A stretch of 64,000 bases of DNA from Branchiostoma floridae (taxonomy: Eukaryota > Chordata > Leptocardii > Amphioxiformes > Branchiostomatidae). The notes below the pieces were generated by a model. It made no database searches and was not told the DNA's origin. It saw only the letters and a program-made list of their open reading frames with translations. The stretch's first letter is position 1. Each line of letters begins with the position of its first letter. The stretch covers positions 19,697,743 to 19,761,742 of the forward strand of contig NC_049980.1 of NCBI RefSeq assembly GCF_000003815.2. Reading direction: 5' to 3'. This document shows, piece by piece, positions 38,606 to 49,240 of this stretch. The translations under genes were made by a program, and so were the position numbers.

Positions 38606-39351
38606 ATATCTTTTGCTTTTAACTATGATCAACATCCAATCATAGTCTCATTGATAACGTCAAGGAATATCCATTGTATGATAATGGAGATCATCTAGAA
38701 ATAATCGAAAGAGTACTAGTATTACATAGGTTGAAACCTCATCTGTGTTGGTGACTTCGCGGCAACTGCATCATCAACACAGAAGATTTAGAGATAGTCA
38801 ATGTCTATTGTGACACGTTTTCTTTTACAGTGAAAATTTCACGATAAACGTGCGCTGTTATTACAAGGTGTGCAGTTTAATATTATCCTCCTCTTATGAA
38901 TTAAGTGTGTTGATGCCAAGGTATCGGCGTGACTCTACTCAAACACGTCCCTAACTGGAGCTAGGTAGTCATTTTCGAATTCACTGGAGAGAAGTGGGCA
39001 ATTTCGTGCTTTTCCCAATGGCACAACATCGGGGCCTCACAGGGCTCCCGGTTTCAGGATCAAACACCATGACACCACGTGGAATTTTGTTTCTTCTACA
39101 AATGTATCTCAGTTCAGTTGACAACTGTCACAAACGACACTTAAAGTGTTATCCTAAGGATATCTGACATCTATGTCGTCCATAATCCCATGTGATGAAG
39201 TGATGTTATACATAAGCCTGCTAAGCTTATAGCTTAGAACACATGGGTCTTACAAACACCTGTTACAAGAAAACTAATACGAAAATGGGAGATTAGGCTG
39301 TCATACATCATTTAAATCTTTATAAAATATTAATAGTGGCGGTATAACTCA

Positions 39352-39419
39352 ATTCTCCTATACGCAGAGGGGCCCAAGTCGTCTCAAAGGTGGTCCCTTC
39401 TGCGTAGGACTAGGAGAAT
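39352..39419. repeat. Small hairpin, possible MITE remnant
   Basis: ATTCTCCTA at the left is mirrored by TAGGAGAAT at the right. Inside, ACGCAGAGGGG pairs imperfectly with CCCTTCTGCGT. The ends resemble those of the two neighbouring elements. Confidence 0.5.
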
Positions 39420-39540
39420 GTGTAACTCCTTCTCCCGGCCAACTCCCTTTCCCAGCATAGAAAACCTTAGCCCATGTTTAAAATCTCGAATCAGCGCTCC
39501 CAAAAAATAAACACAAATAATAAACACCGCCGCTCCGAAG

Positions 39541-39680
39541 GTACTCTCCAAGCAGAGGTTGATGGGGCAAATCGTGACCATTTTCTTATATCGTCTTTTT
39601 CCGTTAGCTGCCGGGTTAGCAGACAGAATAAGACGGCATAAAGGTTACGATTTCCTCATCAACCTCTGCTTGGAGAGTAC
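39541..39680. mobile_element. MITE with perfect 24-bp inverted ends
   Basis: The arms 39541-39564 and 39657-39680 are exact reverse complements, containing CTCTCCAAGCAGAGGTTGAT. Inside each arm a weaker inverted match (ATCGTGACC against GGTTACGAT) follows. The same inner motif occurs in the MITE at 52872-52971, so they are one family. A clear target duplication was not seen. Confidence 0.7.
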
Positions 39681-39771
39681 TAATGTGGCTAAGGACGCCA
39701 CGTCTGCCTGCTCTGCTGAGGACTAGGTCCATTGCATAATCTTGTTCCTCGCACAAGAAGAGCATACCCGT

Positions 39772-39858
39772 ATTCTCCAAGTAGAGGTTGGGCCTCGTTG
39801 AGCCGGTAAAAATCCCGACCACTACTTTCTCCGCGACCCAACCTCTTCTTGGAGATTA
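39772..39858. mobile_element. Short MITE of the same family
   Basis: The left end reads ATTCTCCAAGTAGAGGTTGG and the right end is CCAACCTCTTCTTGGAGATTA-like, an imperfect inverted pair. Flanks ATACCCGT and ATGTCCGT match at six of eight positions, consistent with a decayed 8-bp target duplication. Confidence 0.55.
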
Positions 39859-41426
39859 ATGTCCGTATTCTATGACAGGACTTTATATGTGTGGAACAGG
39901 TGTAAATTTGCGACAATGGCCCTTGAAGGCCCGATACCTTTTGCTGAGTCGATCCATGGTAGGCATATTTTGCCAAGGGTTTAATAGCCTTTAGACGGTT
40001 GGGAGCAGATCTGCTGGGACAGATTTGTAGATGTACCACTTGAGCTTTTTTCCCGCATGTACATATTACTATTGTCTTGCTCAGGAGTAGAGGTGGAATG
40101 ACTCTTCCTAGAGTGCTTTGTCTTCATTGAATTGAAACTGATTTGTTTCTTTAAACGGAGACATTGGCCACATAGTCCACGTTCACGTCCGCATAACGCA
40201 GGTTGATACAGCAAGTCTAATAGTGGAAAGAATACCAATGTGTACTACTGTAGCTTAATCTTGCACAAGGGGAGGGTCTTTTTAGCGAATGCCCACAAAC
40301 ACCCACTCTAGAGAAGTCCGCGCTGCACGAATCTCATTTTTTTTGCTTGGAATATGTCCACGTTGTGCTCCCATGTATTAATCCTGAGTTTCAAGTCAAT
40401 CCATTGACCCGAAGTGACATAAATCAAAGTTTTCGATTCTCGGTGGTCTTTTTAGCGAACGCCCAGCAAAATGTCTTTTTAGCGAATGCCCACTATATCC
40501 ACAAAAATATCGGCCGTCGCGCAACGACACCTAAACCTACCGCCACAAACATGTTCAAGATGGTGTCCCATTGATGTGTACGGAGTTTCCGTGCTTTAAA
40601 GGCATTTTAAGTCCCTGTTTTTGGTCAAAATGCACGGCGCCGATACTACCATATATTAACTATAGCAATTCAAAATGGCGGGCACTAGTCATGTGACCTC
40701 CTTGCGGGACTGTTCTATAAGTATCGCGGGAGGGACTGTTGTAGCATAGCTTCTCATACAACCATTTTAGAGTGCATTCTGAACAAGATTTTCAATTCAT
40801 AGTGCTATCATCTGACTGATATTTACATTGTGGTCCTTTTTTCTATGCTATTATTACCCAGGTTTGAGGAACTTAGTGCAAATATGGATATTGATTCACC
40901 TCAGTGCCCGATTAATGTACAAAAGGCTCAGACACATTAGTGTTATAAACCTGACTAGGGGCAGGTAACCAATACTAGAAAAACATAGCTATTTATTGTT
41001 AACAATACTATTTACATTATAATAATAACTCTTCACCAAACTGGACTTTTCTTATCTTTATTTATCACAGAAACATTGTTAGAATGAGGATTTGATTAGA
41101 TGAGTATCTGTTACAGTGTGTACAAACTTATTTCAAATACAAAAATGTATTTCATTTCACTTCCTAAATATTTTTAAAGTATTGGAACAAGTTGACACAT
41201 AAACAATATTAATTGCATTATTTGTGTGCAGTAAAATGTGACCACATGCTATCGATAGCCTAATAAAATGTTGGAACATGGCACAAGCGGGCTCCTCTTC
41301 TGAGTACAGAAAGGAAATGTTTTATAACATTTAGTTATGACGTAGAAAATTTCAATTGTAAAATGTACCTTTATTAACATTTACAAACAAATTGTTTTTT
41401 TCTCTTCTTAATAAATGACAACAATA

Positions 41427-43110
41427 CAGGTAAGTAAGGTGTGTTTCCTTTTATAACAGTCCAGGTAAGACGCCGTACAGGTAAATAAGGTGTGTTTCCT
41501 TTTATAGCAGACCAGGTAAGACACCGTACAGGTGAGTAAGGTGTGTTTCCTTGACTACAGACTAGGTAAGACACCTTACAGGTGTGTAACGTGTATTTTC
41601 TTTCATTACAGACCAGGTAAGACACCGTACAGGTGAGTAACGTGTATTTCCTTTGATTACAGACCAGGTAAGACACCGTACAGGTGAGTAAGGTGTGTTT
41701 CCTTGACTACAGACTAGGTAACACACCGTACAGGTGAGTAACGTGTATTTCCTTTCATTACAGACCAGGTAAGACACCGTACAGGTGAGTAACGTGTATT
41801 TCCTTTCATTATAGACCAGGTAAGACACCGCACAGATGAGTAAGGTGTCTTTCCTTTGCCTATAGACCAGATAGGGCATTATACAGGTAAGTAAGTTGCT
41901 TTACTCACCTGTATAATACCTATCTGGTCTATAGGCAAAGGAAAGACGCCTTACTCACCTGTATAATGGCCTATATGGTAGTATATAGGCAAAGGAAAGT
42001 TGCTTTACTCACCTGTATAATACCCTATCTAGTCTATAGGCAAAGGAAAGACATCTTACTTACCTGTATAATGGCCTATCTGGTCTATAGGCAAAGGAAA
42101 GACACCTTACTCACCTGTATAATGGTCTATCTGGTATATAGGCAAGGGGAAGACACCTTACTTACCTGTATAATGCCCCATCTGGTATATAGGCGAAGGA
42201 AAGACACCTAACTTACCTGTATAATACCCTATCTGGTCTATAGGCAAAGGAAAGTTGCTTTACTCACCTGCATAGTACCTTATCTGGTCTATAGGCAAAG
42301 GAAAGACGCCTTACTCACCTGTATAATGGCCTATATGGTATATAGGCAAAGGAAAGACGCCTTACTCACCTGTATAATGGCCTATATGGTGTATAGGCAA
42401 AGGAAAGACGCCTTACTCACCTGTATAATGGCCTATATGGTATATAGGCAAAGGAAACACACCTTACTCACCTGTGCGGTGTCTTACCTGGTCTGTAATG
42501 AAAGGAAATACACGTTACTCACCTGTACGATGTCATACCTGGTCTGTTATAAAAAGAAACACACCTTACTTACCTGTATGGTGTCTTACCTTGTCTGTAA
42601 TCAAAGGAAATACACGTTACTCACATGTGCGATGTCATACCTGGTCTGTTATAAAAAGAAACACACCTTACTTACCTGTATGGTGTCTTACCTAGCCTGT
42701 TATCAAAGGAAATACACGTTACTCACCTGTATGGTGTCTTACCTGGTCTGTAATCAAATGAAATACACGTTACTCGCCTGTACGGTGTCTTACCTAGTCT
42801 GTAGTCAAGGAAACACACCTTACTCACCTGTACGGTGTCTTACCTGGTCTGTACTGAAAGCAAATACACGTTACTTACCTGTACGGTGTCTTACCTAGTC
42901 TGTTATAAAAGGAAACACACCTTACTCACCTGTACGGTGTCTTACCTGGTCTGTAATGAAAGGAAATACACGTTACTCACCTGTACGGTGTCTTACCTAG
43001 TCTGTAATCAAAGGAAATATACGCTACTTACCTGTACGGTGTCTTACCTAGTCTGTAGTCAAGGAAACACACCTTACTCACCTGTACGGTGTCTTACCTG
43101 GTCTGTAATC
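41427..43110. repeat. Palindromic array of about 33 units of 51 bp
   Basis: About nine units run in one direction (41427 to about 41895) and about 24 in the other (to about 43110). A typical unit contains GTACAGGTGAGTAACGTG, TTTCCTTTCATTACAGACC and AGGTAAGACACC. Units near the inversion centre (about 41840-42450) form a variant with TATAGGCAAAGGAAAGAC and TATAATGGCC. As 51 is a multiple of three, long open frames with a 17-residue repeat appear on both strands; I regard these as a by-product. Confidence 0.95.
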
Positions 43111-44412
43111 AACTTGTTCCCATACTTTAAAAATATTTAGGAAGTGAAATGAAATACATTTTTGTATTTGAAATAAGTTTGTACACACTGTAACAGATAC
43201 TCATCTAATCAAATCCTCATTCTAACAATGTTTCTGTGATAAATAAAGATAAGAAAAGTCCAGTTTAGTGAAGAGTTATTATTATAATGTAAATAGTATT
43301 GTTAATAATAAATAGCTATGTTTTTCTAGTATTGGTTACCTGCCCCTAGTCAGGTTTATAACACTAATGTGTCTGATCCTTTTGTACATTAATCTCACTC
43401 AGGATGACAAAGTCGGTAGAAGTTTGGGCAATTGACGTCTTTAATCAGGAAATAAAGACATCACAGGCCAAGTCCAACTACTTGGCAAAACCTTAAGAAA
43501 TATTGTAGACTGCAGTGTAAGCGAGAAGAGGATTGTCCGGTTTAACAATACTGGACATCTTCTATTGGACTCATGAAATAATGCATGGCGGTATAACAGA
43601 GTTACTGACACCTAAATTTAACTATGAGTCATGCTCTTGTCAACCAACGGAGAGGAAATCGGCACGATGTTGCCGGAATAATATCTTGTTTATCATAACA
43701 TTTTGAACTGGACAGTAAACGACTGTAACTCTTTGATTCTCGGAGGAATTGTATGGAAAGTTTGATAACGTCAACTACATATGTAACTTGCGATTTGGAC
43801 TACATGTATAACAAAACTAAAGCTGCCAAGTGAATTTCGGGCAGCGAGAGTCACTCCTTCTGGAATGTAACGCTGAGCCGTAACATATTGTGCTCCTACG
43901 GCAAGTTGAGTCGAACCGTGCTTGCTTAACTAACATACCTATATGACAAGTTCATGGGTCAAAGTTCATGTAACAGTTCTTGGCTGCAGTTGCTTACGAG
44001 AATGCATGCACTGTGTTCTATCAACAATAAGTGCTAGAATCCTTCGGTTTTGGGAGAACAAGAGTTGGGTGATCGACAGTTTGTAAGGTCTTTTGACAGA
44101 TTCTGTAAAATCAAGTTCAGAATGTTTAGACAATTCTTTAGCTGCGGGGGAGGGATGGTGGTGAAGCTGTCTCTCGTTCGAAGCTCTGTTGCCGCACTGC
44201 GCATGCCTGGTCAGTAGTCACGTGATCAAATTCTTGAGGATAACGTCCCCGGGCCTTATCCTCTCATAATTAATCTCACTCAGGATGACAAAGTCGGTAG
44301 AAGTTTGGGCAATTGACGTCTTTAATCAGGAAATAAAGACATCACAGGCCAGGTCGAGTGTAACGAGAAGCCCAAACTTGAAGATAGTAGATGGAGGTGT
44401 GTAGCGTCGGAA

Positions 44413-45440
44413 TTAGGTAATCCGGTGGCACAGCAGGGACCGCATGGCGGCTGGCAGACGCAAGCGTTGCGCCATGGTGAGTTGCAGGTAGAGGAGATCG
44501 GCGTCAGATTTCCAGTCTCCGTGGTGACGGCGAAGTTCGCGTGGAACCCCGGCCTCAAAGGCCAGGGTGTAGCCGCCTCGACGCAAGTCATGTAGGGTGT
44601 GATACCTGGGTGGCAATCCTGCTTTGTTGACCAAGCGTGCGAAGGCTTTGTCAAGGACTGAGCCGGTGAGCGGACGTAATGGGCGACGTGGTGTTGGGGG
44701 AAGCTGGAAAGCTGGAGAAGCGGGTCTGGCTGGAACAAGGCGAAGCATGTTGTTGTACGCGAGCACGGGACAGAGCTGCGAGCCTGGGATAGCAAGGATA
44801 GGAATCTGTAACTGTCGTTCGTTTGCTTGGATCGTTTTGGACCAGCGCACCGTGACGAGAAGGCCTGCTGAGCTGACCGAGATGTCGGCGCGGCTAAGGT
44901 GTTTCCGCGGGTCGAAGGTTGCTGCGGAGGAAGGTACCAGGTTAGACTTCCTTAGGAATGTAAAGAAGCCCAGCAAGAGGACGGCCCAGATGGTGGCGTC
45001 TTTGGGATCTTGATGGTTCAGGAGACCGTGCAGCTGCGACAGGAACTCAGGAGTCACGGGGTGGTGTTCGCGTGGTCGGTGTTGTAGTGCCCTTTCTATG
45101 CCTTTAAGCGTTTGGCGGAGTTCGAAATGGTCCAGCGTTAAGTCATAATGTCCATTAAGTTGATGAAGGAGTTTGACCGACGAGAGATAATGTGAAGTCG
45201 TACTTGGAGACCGAATTGATTTGCTCAGAAACTGGGCATAGCACGACAAGAGGTGTGGTGTGGCTGGAATCGGCTCCTTATGGAAGAAGCCGCAGAAGAG
45301 AAGATATGCCTTGAAGTGGGTTCTGTGATTCGCCTGCGTGCTCTGTGCAAAGGCCTGCCTCTGGGTGCACAGTGTCTCTTTCTGTAGGTTGGTCCAGGCC
45401 TGAGCTGTAAAGATGAAGGATACAAGGTTTCAGTGTTTGG
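44413..45440 (-). CDS. Ngaro tyrosine recombinase
   Basis: This is the integrase of the element, a site-specific tyrosine recombinase. The 278-residue frame ending at 44413 continues upstream, without ATG, to about 45440, and that part encodes the N-terminal SAM-like helical domain (AWTNLQKETLCTQ, then FKAYLLFCGFFHKEP). Catalytic features visible are the first arginine in FFTFLRKSNL, the box HDLRRGG, HHGDWKSDADLLYL with the second histidine, and the probable tyrosine nucleophile. No stop or frameshift breaks the catalytic domain. The join to the RNase H frame is unclear: a short sequence with donor- and acceptor-like ends lies at 45405-45455 but does not keep frame. Confidence 0.85.
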
Positions 45441-45451
45441 AGGATGACCTA

Positions 45452-46312
45452 TTACCAAGTGTGCGACATATAGAATGCATCTGGTGGCACTCGGACCTGT
45501 GTCCAATGCTTCGTCTCGGGATATGTGCGGAACTGCTGTTCGCACGCGGGATCGAGATGCCATCTGCTTAGTAAGTCTGGAAGTCGATTGTCTCGACCTG
45601 GCACGTGCCGTGCGGATAGATGAAAGTCGCGCTGGAGCTGTAGCAGGATCAGCTCGCGTCCGCACGCTTGCAGGAAATAGTCCGTGGACCGACCCGAGTT
45701 GATGACCTGAACTGAAGGCATATTATCACAGCCTACGACGAGCTGCTGGCCAGCCCAATTGCGACCCCATATGTTACAGGCGATAATGATCGCCAAAGTC
45801 TCAAGTCTATGTATGGGGTGTGACTCGCGGAGAACATCGTCTGGGAACTTCGTGTGGAAATACTCTCGTTGCGACGGGCAGACGCCCCCGCAGCCGGTGA
45901 GGCAGGCGTCTGTGGCGACTGCCTGATCTGTGTCTGAACTTGGGTTTGTGACGATAAGGGAAAAGCCGTTGAAGACTGTCATAGAAACCTGCCACCAACG
46001 TATATCCTTGCGAAACTCTTTGTTGAGACGAGTACTGTGGTGATTCTTCCTTAGGCTGCGAAGGGTGTTCAGAATCCTCGATATGAAGACCCGACCCTGG
46101 GGAGCGCAGGCTGTCAGAAACATCAGTTTGCCGAGAAGCGACTGAATCTCTTTCTTGGTAGCTCTTCTCTTGTTGGACCAAGCTCGCAGTTCCTCCTGAA
46201 TGTCAGCTAGGCGGTCATCGGTGATGTACTTGAGCATGCGAACGGAGTCATAACCGAGGCCCAGGAAAGTCATGCTGTCTCTCGTTCGAAGCTCTGTTGC
46301 CGCACTGCGCAT
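45452..46312 (-). CDS. Ngaro RT remnant fused to RNase H
   Basis: The frame of 286 residues starts inside repeat A1, and RT thumb/connection sequence follows directly (TFLGLGYDSVRM, then ATKKEIQSLLGKLMFL). The catalytic finger and palm regions are missing, so this copy cannot reverse-transcribe by itself. The RNase H domain keeps its acidic residues: D in AVATDACLTGCGG, E in RLETLAIII, D in VVGCDNMPSV and D in VPGRDNRLPDLLSR. The first codons come from the repeat and are probably not part of the original protein. Confidence 0.82.
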   Translation of the reverse strand: MRSAATELRTRDSMTFLGLGYDSVRMLKYITDDRLADIQEELRAWSNKRRATKKEIQSLLGKLMFLTACAPQGRVFISRILNTLRSLRKNHHSTRLNKEFRKDIRWWQVSMTVFNGFSLIVTNPSSDTDQAVATDACLTGCGGVCPSQREYFHTKFPDDVLRESHPIHRLETLAIIIACNIWGRNWAGQQLVVGCDNMPSVQVINSGRSTDYFLQACGRELILLQLQRDFHLSARHVPGRDNRLPDLLSRWHLDPACEQQFRTYPETKHWTQVRVPPDAFYMSHTW

Positions 46313-47416
46313 GCCTGGTCAGTAGTCACGTGATCAAATTCTTGAGGATAACGTCCCCGGGCCTTATCCTCTCATCATTAATTGGGCACTGAGGTGAATT
46401 AATATCCATATTTGCACTAAGTTCCTCAAACCTGGGTAATAATAGCACAGAAAAAAGGACCACAATGTAAATATCAGTCAGATGATAGCACTATGAATTG
46501 AAAATCTTGTTCAGAATTCACTCTAAAATGGTTGTATGAGAAGCTATGCTACAACAGTCCCTCCCGCGATACTTATAGAACAGTCCCGCAAGGAGGTCAC
46601 ATGACTAGTGCCCGCCATTTTGAATTGCTATAGTTAATATATGGTAGTATCGGCGCCGTGCATTTTGACCAAGAACAGGGACTTAAAATGCTTTTAAAGC
46701 ACGGAAACTCCGTACACATCAATGGGACACCATCTTGAACATGTTTGTGGCGGTAGGTTTAGGTGTCGTTGCGCGACGGCCGATATTTTTTTGGATATAG
46801 TGGGCATTCGCTAAAAAGACATTTTGCTGGGCGTTCGCTAAAAAGACCACCGAGAATCGAAAACTTTGATTTATGTCACTTCGGGTCAATGGATTGACTT
46901 GAAACTCAGGATTAATGCATGGGAGCACAACGTGGACATATTCCAAGCAAAAAAAATGAGATTCGTGCAGCGCGGACTTCTCTAGAGTGGGCGTTTGTGG
47001 GCATTCGCTAAAAAGACCATGCGTTGCAGACTTGCACACTTGAATTTCACTGGTGAGGTATAGTCCGGTTGACAGCACCAATATCTACTATGAGCTGAAA
47101 ATCCGTAACCCTGTTAATTAAGTGTATGAACTACTAAATTCCACAATCCCACATTCTCCTGCCCAATTATGTAACCTTTTTGACTGACGTGTCACAAATT
47201 TCTCATTGATTATGCAACTAAAGCCCTCATTTGATTAATTGTTTCCACCCGAATAGTACAAGTTGTTTAAAGTATGAAAGTTTTATCTAAGCAAAGAAGC
47301 ATATGCTAGCATGTCCTCGTCAATTGTTAAATGCGGCCATGAGTTACCTCTGAATGTGTGAAGTTCCCATTATTTACAGTCCATGTATTTATACTGCTTT
47401 CTCATTGATTATGTAG

Positions 47417-48268
47417 GAGAACACTGGGGCTCCTGTGGAAGCTCCGTGGCAAGCTGTCGCAGGAAGCCCTGGAACTAGCTTACTTCACGCTTATTCGACC
47501 TAAGCTGGAATACGCTTCTGTTCTTCTTACCAACCTTACTGTTGCCGCTTCTAAGACCCTGGAACGAGTGCAGTACCACGCAGGACGTCTTGTCACTGGT
47601 GCTGCACCTCGCACACCCTACTCAGAGGTTCTGCAAAAGCTCGGGTGGGATAGTCTGGCGACCAGGAGGGACTACCATCGACTAGTCACAATGTACAAGC
47701 TGGTTAATGGTCTCGCTCCACCCCATCTCCAGCCACTTGTTCCGACCACAAGAGATGTAAACAGTCGATCTCAGCTACGACTGCGGAACGCCCATCACCT
47801 GCACATCCCCAGGAGTAGAACAAACACCTACAAAAACAGTTTCTTCTTGTACACCGCCCGTCTGTGGAACACCCTACCCACCGAAGTCACAGAATCCGCC
47901 ACCATCAGAATATTCAAGGCCAAATGCAGAAACCACCTTTTATCTAATCACTAACTTGTAAAATTCTAAACCCTTTCCAACCGTTCCATCTTTTCTCGAT
48001 CTTTTTCTCGCTTATTGGTGTTTATACTGATGATGATGATAATGGTATGTATATTGAGTATGATGATGATGTATTTTGTTCCTTGTAAAATTACTGCTAC
48101 TTTATGATGTATTATGTATTGCTGTTGTATAGTCTGATATTCCGTCGAATGAATTGTTTATTGTAATGATTTGTATTTGTATGTACTAGTGACAGCCGTC
48201 ACCAGCTCCGCTGCCTTGCTGTCACATGTCATGCATTGTAGCATTCCAAATAAATGAAATGAAATGAA
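47417..48268 (+). mobile_element. 5'-truncated LINE (CR1/L2-like) with target duplication
   Basis: The segment begins in the middle of an RT C-terminal region and ends in AAATAAATGAAATGAAATGA, a short-repeat tail typical of this group. ATGTAG lies directly before it (47411-47416) and directly after it (48269-48274) and is a likely 6-bp target duplication. Confidence 0.8.
47418..47954 (+). pseudogene. LINE RT C-terminal fragment
   Basis: The frame gives RTLGLLWKLRGKL, FTLIRPKLEYASVLL, TLERVQYHAGRLVTGAAP, and ARLWNTLPTEVTES near the end. These are standard for the region after the RT domain in CR1/L2-type LINEs. The catalytic RT motifs and endonuclease are absent, so it is a dead 5'-truncated copy despite the open frame. 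Confidence 0.82.
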
Positions 48269-48274
48269 ATGTAG

Positions 48275-49240
48275 CTTAGGTCTTAATTTGTATAATATAT
48301 ATGCCAACATTCCTCTCTTTCTCTGTTTAATACATATGCCACATGGCTTCATAAATAAGGCACATTGCCTCCAAAGATGAGGCTTCACAACCAAACATAT
48401 TCACTGATATATTCACACTTTTGCAATAATTGGTTATGAGACCTGCTACTGTGTTGTGAAATACCATGTTTAGAGGCTGCAAATATCTAAATTGACATCT
48501 GAAGCCAGGTTGATGTGACAATATAATCAGGTTACCTGATTTTCAGCAATTTACAGCTTATTATTTTTTGTCATTGTTAACTAACTTGCTAATTGGTCAA
48601 TAGCAAAGGTTACCTTTAACCAGAGCGCTGTCCAAATAACTGCAAAAATACACTATTTCATTCTGTGCCTATCACATTATCAGAACAAAATTTCTCTTGC
48701 AACAAAAAAAAACGTATGATTCCAAAATCCAACTCTAACTCCTAAAGTGAATATTTGTTTTTTTTCTGACAATTTTTCCCCACAATTTTCAAATGTCACA
48801 CAATTTATAAAGTAATCCACATTAACAAAGGATTTTCAACTTTCTTAGTTTTCTTACAACAGTTCTTTTGTCACATAATATAAATGTACTATTCACAAAT
48901 ATGCATCATATAGTCTTCAAGTCAACTATATAATGCAGTAGAATACTTTCGCTAAATAAATGACACCATGTTAAACTTGGTAACACGATATCAAAATTCA
49001 AATTCAAACAATATGCTACTTCCTGTTCTGATCATTGATAAAACCATGTCAATTTCTTCTTGGGTATGATCTATACAATCATGAAGTTTTACTTACAACA
49101 ACTGAATTACTCTTCAACATCCCCAATAGTTTGTTTATTCTTTCATTTAACCATTCATTCATTCATTCATTCATCCATTTAACCATTCATTTATTCATCC
49201 ATTCATTCATCCTTTCCTTCATTTGTGGTAAGAAAGTTTG
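48275..49240. other. Intergenic, with 3' UTR of the WHAMM/JMY gene
   Basis: AT-rich sequence with no supported gene. On the minus strand an AATAAA signal lies at 49139-49134, which could serve the WHAMM/JMY gene with a 3' UTR of about 100-130 bp. A CATT microsatellite follows the stop codon. Confidence 0.5.
49147..49216. repeat. CATT microsatellite
   Basis: Imperfect repeats of CATT with CCATT and TTAACC interruptions. They create a His/Ser/Phe/Ile-rich open frame on the plus strand that is not a gene. Confidence 0.85.

Larger units (their letters stand above)
37419..40274. other. Intergenic region upstream of the DEG/ENaC gene
   Basis: No gene is supported. It contains CRE sites near the channel promoter, a probable LINE tail at about 38500-38605 and a cluster of small hairpin elements at 39352-39858. 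Confidence 0.5.
43394..46376 (-). mobile_element. Ngaro-type tyrosine-recombinase retrotransposon, internally deleted
   Basis: The element shows split direct repeats. Read on the minus strand they are A1 (46376-46274), coding region, B1 (44351-44275), A2 (44268-44166), a spacer of about 695 bp, and B2 (43470-43394). The A copies are 103 bp and the B copies 77 bp, nearly identical. The hexamer ATTAAT stands at the left edge (43388-43393), at the B1/A2 junction (44269-44274) and at the right edge (46377-46382). The opposite foldback arm still has the unoccupied site at 40911-40916. This arrangement and the lack of a longer target duplication fit recombinase-mediated insertion of a circular intermediate. 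Most of the reverse transcriptase is gone. Confidence 0.88.
40275..47018. mobile_element. Foldback element: long inverted arms around a palindromic minisatellite
   Basis: The left arm (40275 to about 41192) is the inverted copy of the right arm, which is split into about 43113-43393 and 46377-47018 by a nested retrotransposon. The arms are about 920 bp and nearly identical. Both ends start with GGTCTTTTTAGCGAATGCCC. The motif TCTTTTTAGCGAAYGCCCA occurs three times in each arm (about 40276, 40446 and 40472 on the left). The middle holds about 220 bp of unique sequence and a 51-bp tandem array that reverses direction near 41895. No transposase is present; the 75-codon frame in each arm is not a recognisable protein. 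CTTGCACA occurs just outside both ends (40260-40267 and 47031-47038) and could be a target duplication, but its distance from the ends differs. This is a non-autonomous foldback-type transposon; the superfamily is unresolved. Confidence 0.85.

Noticed and set aside
40347-40574. 75-codon frame in the left foldback arm, repeated on the minus strand near 46719-46950
   Set aside because: The two are the same sequence in inverted arms, and the peptide matches no transposase.
42326-42898. 190-codon open frame of 17-residue repeats, with similar frames on the opposite strand nearby
   Set aside because: It lies wholly in the 51-bp minisatellite, has no start context or family match, and equivalent frames appear on both strands. 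Unit length explains it.
41427-43110. CRISPR-like regular repeat array
   Set aside because: Units are contiguous with no unique spacers, the array changes direction, no cas genes are present, and the context is an animal genome.
45405-45455. 51-bp intron between the Ngaro RNase H and recombinase frames
   Set aside because: Donor- and acceptor-like ends exist, but the join does not keep the recombinase frame. Separate or frameshifted frames are more likely.
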